A stretch of 64,000 nucleotides of DNA from Acanthornis magna (Eukaryota; Chordata; Aves; Passeriformes; Acanthizidae). The position numbers were made by a program, and so were the translations under genes. The notes below the pieces were generated by a model, which worked only from the letters and a program-made list of their open reading frames with translations, had not been told where the DNA came from and did no database searches. Every line of letters starts with the position of its first letter. Position 1 is the first letter of the stretch. The stretch is taken from contig JAWUZG010001081.1 in assembly GCA_036785705.1 (NCBI GenBank), positions 33,236-97,235 of the forward strand, in the 5' to 3' direction. Below, in pieces: positions 58,808 through 64,000 of this stretch.

Positions 58808-61800
58808 GGCTGCAGCATGATATGAGCAATGGTGCTGAGGCCTTGGCCTTGAGGAAGGCAGCGGGGCTGAGGTGCTGTGGAGCTTCTGAGAAAGGCTGTG
58901 TGCTGCCAGGAAGTGCTTTGTTCTAAGGTGCTCCTGCTTTTTTTGCCTGTTGAACAGACTTTGAAATTAGTTTTTGCCTGGATGGCATCACATTGGTGTT
59001 GTCCCGCGTTCAGGGAAAGCTGCCGATGAGAAGTGGGGCCAGGCTGAAGGCTTGTTGTGACGAAAGGCCATGCCTTGGGGCCCTGTAAGCAGGGGTGCCA
59101 AAGGAGGCCCTGGCAGCTGTGCTGGGCCGCAGCAGCGGTGAGCAGCAAAGTGCCTGTGCGTGGGGCCTCTGCCAGCCGGCAGCTGTCCCGTTTGCTGCAC
59201 TCGGGGGATGCGCGAAGGAGCACGGCTCCTGGGCCCCCCATCCTGCCGCTCCCGGAGGCCTCAGGCTTTGGCCGCTGAGAAGATGGCAAGGCACGTGAGA
59301 GGAGTATTTCAGTAGCTTGGAGGGGAATTTTGCCTCGTAGAGCCTCTTTGTGTGCTTGTGGGAGTGCAGGTGTGCATGCGCTGTCTGCAATGTGGGAGAG
59401 GGGCTGCTCTGGTGGATTCAGAAGTGCTTTAGGTTTGTGCCTAAGTTAGGTCTCGAAGTTCCTGCAGTGCTATGGTAAGGGCTGTGTGGATCCTTTGCTG
59501 AGGTCTTGGGTTTCAGCTCAGTTCTAAGTGAAGTGTTGTGTAGTTGAAGTCCAGTTCAGTTGCAATGCCCTTAAGTGCTGTTGCTGCCCTAAGTTGTTGA
59601 TTTGAATTTGGATTATCAAGTGAAATGTTGCTCAAGTTGAAGTGCTCCTAAGGGAAGTGCTCTTGAGCCTTTGAGCCATGTTCTTCTTATCCTGAGCCTT
59701 TGTCTTCTTTAGAGACACAGCCTCACACACACGGACAGACAGACAGACATAGATAATTTGGGTTTGATTTCATTTTGGATTGATTGAGTCTGGATTTTTG
59801 TTTGTTGCTTTTCCTCGCTGTGCTTTGAGCATGGTGTAAGTAGTAGAGTGAAGCTTGGCAAGGAAGCTTGTCCTGCTGTGGCTTTTCCATGAAATCTTTC
59901 TTTGCCGATAGTTTTCCTATGATTCTTGGAGTGATGTGCAAGTGCCTGTGCCATCACATGTCTTTAGCAGCGTGGAGCCACCTGGGATGTCAGCAGCGAG
60001 GTGCTGTGAGTGAGTGCCTGTGACACCAGGGCTTCTGGGCAGCGTGCGGACTCGTGGCGTGTGCCTATGGCTGTCCTGGGACGGCCTGTGAGCTCAGTGT
60101 TCTTTTGAAAGCTGGATAGCTGTGGCGTGTCCCCAGGGAGTTCCTGTGACAAGATGTGACCTCGTGGCTCTTTGGCAGCCTGGAGATGGCTGGAGTGTGG
60201 CCAGGGGGCAAGTGTGAGTGTCAGGGACTTGCCAGCTCTTGAGGAGGATGGAGGGTGCAGGGATGTCCCCATGGAGCCCCTGTGAGTGCCTGTGAGCTGG
60301 CGGCACCTTAGCAGCGTGAGACTGGTGGGCTGTCAGCCCTGAGAGGCTGTTGAAGGCCGTGATCTCGGTGCAGAGAGGTTTGTCAAATGGGAGACTCGTG
60401 GGATGTCCGTATGGAGCCGCTGGGGTTGTGTGTGCCCTCAGTGTTCTTGAGGAGCCTCGAGAGCCCTGGGATGGCCCCGTGGAAGCGCAGGGAGTGGCTG
60501 TGACACAGCAACGGTGCCTGATGTGATGAAAGGGCCCTGGGATGTCAGCTTGGAATGGCTGTGAGTGCCTGAGAGCACAGGTCTGTCTCTCATGGCCGGA
60601 GAGCTGTGGCAGGTGCCCATGGTAGGTGTGTGAGTGCAGGTGAGCTCAGGGCTCTACAGAAGGCTGTAGGCCTGTGGGCTGTGAGGCTGGAAGGCCTGGG
60701 AGTGCTTTGGAGCTGAGTGCTCTGTAGCAGTCGGGAGCCGCCTGGGAGGTTGTAGCAGGATGCTTTGGGCCGGCTGCTTTGCCTTGGAACGTGGTGCAGG
60801 CACTTGGAGCATGTGCTATTTGCAAATGTCTCCAGGTGTCTTTCAGAGGGCCAGCGTGTGTTGTTTTGGCCTTGAATTCTGCTGAAAGTCGTTCTGGCAA
60901 GGAAGCCTGCATGAAGGTGCTGCTAGTGAGGCAAAGATTTGGCAGCTGAGCTGCTGCTGGGAGTTGCAGGCGTCTGCCTGACAGTCAGTCCCTTGAGAAT
61001 GTCAATGTGCAGTCAGTCCCCTTTCCTAGGGGAGGTTTTTCTAGCGTGTTCCTCCTTGGAGTGTGTGAGGGCTCGTGCTGGGGAAGTGGACAGCAAGCAA
61101 GGGCACTCTTGGTGGTGAAGGGAGAGAGAGCTGCCCAGGAGTGTTGGTGTGGTGAGTTCCATGGAGCTCTACTTGGGAATTGGGTTTTTTTGCTTGCTGT
61201 AAGATATGACTGCTTTCCTATTGTTTTCATCGAGTGCACTCCATTGTAGTCTGTGTAGCCTCCCAGGAGCAGGTTTAGCTTTTCTATGGAGTGGTCAGTA
61301 ATTGGGATTGAGTTGTTTGTGTTGAATCATTTGTGTTAGGGAAGACCTGCTTTTCTAGGAATAGATCAGATGGGCCATTTGTAAGTGCTGCGGGACAGAG
61401 TTACTTAAAGCAGGGACAGTGTGAGGCTGGGATTGGATGCAGCCGCCGCCAAGGCTCGTGTCTCTGAGAAGGAGTTGAGAAAGCCAAGGGCTGCTCTCTG
61501 GCCCTCGTGACTCAGTGGCCAGGCTGCTCTGGGAGGCTTTGTGTGAATCTGCCAGCACAGCAGCGAGAGATGTCCCCGAGGAGCTTGTGTGAGTGCAGGT
61601 GAGATCAGAGCTCTTGAGCAGCCTGGAGAGCCTGGGGATGTGGCCATGGAGCCGCCAGGATATCTGGTGACCTCGGGGTTCCTATGAGCAGAGGGAGCAC
61701 TAAGATGTGCCCATGGCACCTGTGTAAGTGCCTGTGGCTGAAGGCCTCTTTTGCAGCCTGGAGAGCCTTGGCATGTGGCCATGAAGCCACAGTGCGTGTC

Positions 61801-62267
61801 TGTGACATCAGAGCGCTTTGGCAGCATGGAAAGGCCTGGAATGGCTGCAGGGGCCAGAGGTGAGTGCCTGTGACATCAGAGCTGTCCAGCAGCAGGGAGA
61901 GGGAGGGAATGTCACAGGCCATGCCCTGTGAGTTGCTGTGACAGCGTGGCTCCTTAGCAGCGTGCAGATTGCCGGGATGTTACCCTTGAGGCCCTGGCAT
62001 TGCCCTTGTCGTGTGTGTTCTTTAGGAAGATAGAGAGAGCCGTGGCATGTCCCCCTGGAAGTGCAGGGAGTGGCAGTTGCAAAAGAGCTCCTTAGCACTT
62101 AGAGACAGGTGGGATGTCCCCATGGAGGCACTGTGAGAGCCCGTGACCTCAGAGGTCTTTGGAAGGTGAGAGAGCCGCGGGATGCCATGGGATGTGAGCA
62201 TGGGGAGCCTGTGGGCAGGTGTGATCTCCCTGCTTGTGCTGGTGCATCCCCCCCTGGCCTTTTTTCA
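58808..62267 (+). repeat. Unit 18 (3460 bp), type III-like
   Basis: Close to units 10-12: CCTCAGGCTT, CATGAAATC, CCAGCTCTTG, CAGCAACGG, CTCTACAG, TTTGGAGCTGAGTGCTCTG and GGCAGCTGAGC near 60942. It differs from them by TTTGCCTG near 58944, CGTGTGCCTA near 60057 instead of CGTGTTCCTA, and GGCCTTGAATTC near 60868 (shared with unit 17). Confidence 0.97.
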
Positions 62268-64000
62268 GGCTGCAGCATGATATGAGCAATGGTGCTGAGG
62301 CCTTGGCCTTGAGGAAGGCAGCGGGGCTGAGGTGCTGTGGAGCTTCTGAGAAAGGCTGTGTGCTGCCAGGAAGTGCTTTGTTCTAAGGTGCTCCTGCTTT
62401 TTTTGCTTGTTGAACAGACTTTGAAATTAGTTTTTGCCTGGATGGCATCACATTGGTGTTGTCCCGCGTTCAGGGAAAGCTGCCGATGAGAAGTGGGGCC
62501 AGGCTGAAGGCTTGTTGTGACGAAAGGCCATGCCTTGGGGCCCTGTAAGCAGGGGTGCCAAAGGAGGCCCTGGCAGCTGTGCTGGGCCGCAGCAGCGGTG
62601 AGCAGCAAAGTGCCTGTGCGTGGGGCCTCTGCCAGCCGGCAGCTGTCCCGTTTGCTGCACTCGGGGGATGCGCGAAGGAGCACGGCTCCTGGGCCCCCCA
62701 TCCTGCCGCTCCCGGAGGCCTCAGGCTTTGGCCGCTGAGAAGATGGCAAGGCACGTGAGAGGAGTATTTCAGTAGCTTGGAGGGGAATTTTGCCTCGTAG
62801 AGCCTCTTTGTGTGCTTGTGGGAGTGCAGGTGTGCATGCGCTGTCTGCAATGTGGGAGAGGGGCTGCTCTGGTGGATTCAGAAGTGCTTTAGGTTTGTGC
62901 CTAAGTTAGGTCTCGAAGTTCCTGCAGTGCTATGGTAAGGGCTGTGTGGATCCTTTGCTGAGGTCTTGGGTTTCAGCTCAGTTCTAAGTGAAGTGTTGTG
63001 TAGTTGAAGTCCAGTTCAGTTGCAATGCCCTTAAGTGCTGTTGCTGCCCTAAGTTGTTGATTTGAATTTGGATTATCAAGTGAAATGTTGCTCAAGTTGA
63101 AGTGCTCCTAAGGGAAGTGCTCTTGAGCCTTTGAGCCATGTTCTTCTTATCCTGAGCCTTTGTCTTCTTTAGAGACACAGCCTCACACACACGGACAGAC
63201 AGACAGACATAGATAATTTGGGTTTGATTTCATTTTGGATTGATTGAGTCTGGATTTTTGTTTGTTGCTTTTCCTCGCTGTGCTTTGAGCATGGTGTAAG
63301 TAGTAGAGTGAAGCTTGGCAAGGAAGCTTGTCGTGCTGTGGCTTTTCCATGAATTCTGTCTTTGCCGATAGTTTTCCTATGATTCTTGGAGTGATGTGCA
63401 AGTGCCTGTGCCATCACATGTCTTTAGCAGCGTGGAGCCACCTGGGATGTCAGCAGCGAGGTGCTGTGAGTGAGTGCCTGTGACACCAGGGCTTCTGGGC
63501 AGCGTGCGGACTCGTGGCGTGTGCCTATGGCTGTCCTGGGACGGCCTGTGAGCTCAGTGTTCTTTTGAAAGCTGGATAGCTGTGGCGTGTCCCCAGGGAG
63601 TTCTGTGACAAGATGTGACCTCGTGGCTCTTTGGCAGCCTGGAGATGGCTGGAGTGTGGCCAGGGGGCAAGTGTGAGTGTCAGGGACTTGCCAGGTCTTG
63701 AGGAGGATGGAGGGTGTAGGGATGTCCCCATGGAGCCCCTGTGAGTGCCTGTGAGCTGGCGGCACCTTAGCAGCGTGAGACTGGTGGGCTGTCAGCCCTG
63801 AGAGGCTGTTGAAGGCCGTGATCTCGGTGCAGAGAGGTTTGTCAAATGGGAGACTCGTGGGATGTCCGTATGGAGCCGCTGGGGTTGTGTGTGCCCTCAG
63901 TGTTCTTGAGGAGCCTCGAGAGCCCTGGGATGGCCCCGTGGAAGCGCAGGGAGTGGCTGTGACACAGCAGCGGTGCCTGATGTGATGAAAGGGCCCTGGG
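62268..64000 (+). repeat. Unit 19, first 1,733 bp (cut by window end)
   Basis: Only the first half is inside the window. Every diagnostic site I checked equals unit 15: AAAGGCTG, GCTTTGTTC, TTTGCTTG, CCTCAGGCTT, CACGTG, TTGTCGTGCTG near 63331, CATGAATTCTGTC near 63350, the one-base-short GTTCTGTG near 63600 and GTGTAGGG. The array therefore continues beyond base 64000. Confidence 0.97.

Larger units (their letters stand above)
1..64000 (+). repeat. Macrosatellite array, 3.46-kb unit, 18.5 copies
   Basis: The same 3.46-kb sequence returns without interruption from one end of the window to the other. Taking the GGCTGCAGCATGATATGAGC motif as the unit start, copies begin at 1, 3460, 6919, 10379, 13839, 17299, 20759, 24218, 27677, 31134, 34594, 38054, 41514, 44972, 48431, 51890, 55348, 58808 and 62268. 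The phase is arbitrary, because neither array edge is in the window. Lengths are 3457-3460 bp, and every length change is explained by four small indels. All copies are in one orientation. Such uniform multi-kilobase tandem arrays are called macrosatellites in vertebrates (D4Z4 and DXZ4 are known examples of similar unit size). No sequence similarity to those is claimed. Confidence 0.98.

Noticed and set aside
1..64000. Regular higher-order repeat of several units
   Set aside because: Unit types alternate without a fixed period: for example the short GTTCTGTG form occurs in units 1, 2, 8, 9, 15, 16 and 19. The 7-unit spacing of 1/8/15 and 2/9/16 is suggestive for this one marker, but other markers do not follow it.

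Overview
The whole window is one head-to-tail macrosatellite. A unit of 3,457-3,460 bp is repeated 18 complete times (1-62267), followed by the first 1,733 bp of a 19th copy (62268-64000). All copies run in the same direction, and the array leaves the window at both ends. Neighbouring copies look about 98-99.9% identical by eye. I found no supportable protein gene, RNA gene, transposon or flanking unique DNA. The DNA looks eukaryotic and most likely vertebrate: there are no operons or coding-density signal, TG/CA is abundant, and many differences between copies are CpG<->TpG/CpA transitions, as expected where CpG is methylated. A bird is my guess from general texture only; I cannot name the species, chromosome or satellite family.

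Layout inside each unit, in unit 1 coordinates (add unit start minus 1 elsewhere, plus 1 after position 1336 in units carrying an extra C there). 1-130 and 590-890 hold scattered degenerate AAGTGCT-type motifs. 140-590 is the GC-richer segment that carries the longest minus-strand open frame. 917-942 is a tiny CA/GACA microsatellite. 1131-1930 (block A) and 2731-3459 (block B) are two runs of a much older ~68-bp minisatellite, about 12 and 11 diverged monomers. 1931-2730 is an 800-bp spacer without visible internal repeats. The unit closes with a C-run and a pyrimidine-rich CCTTTTTTCAG, which resembles a splice acceptor.

The architecture therefore has two levels: an ancient 68-bp tandem repeat whose copies have diverged, captured in a 3.46-kb unit that was later amplified and is still being homogenised. 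Diagnostic substitutions and four small indels divide the copies into types, and several units are clear hybrids (units 5, 6, 16/17), which points to unequal exchange or gene conversion with breakpoints inside units. Units 10-12 are a nearly identical run (recent duplication), and the partial unit 19 matches the first half of unit 15.

No genes act together here. Possible functional elements are all inferred: a CTCF-like core, a CACGTG E-box that is intact in some copies and CpG-decayed in others, a TGACTCA site, and splice-like signals bounding a possible 103-nt exon in each unit. These make the array a candidate for a transcribed or chromatin-organising macrosatellite of the DXZ4/D4Z4 kind, but the sequence alone does not show that.
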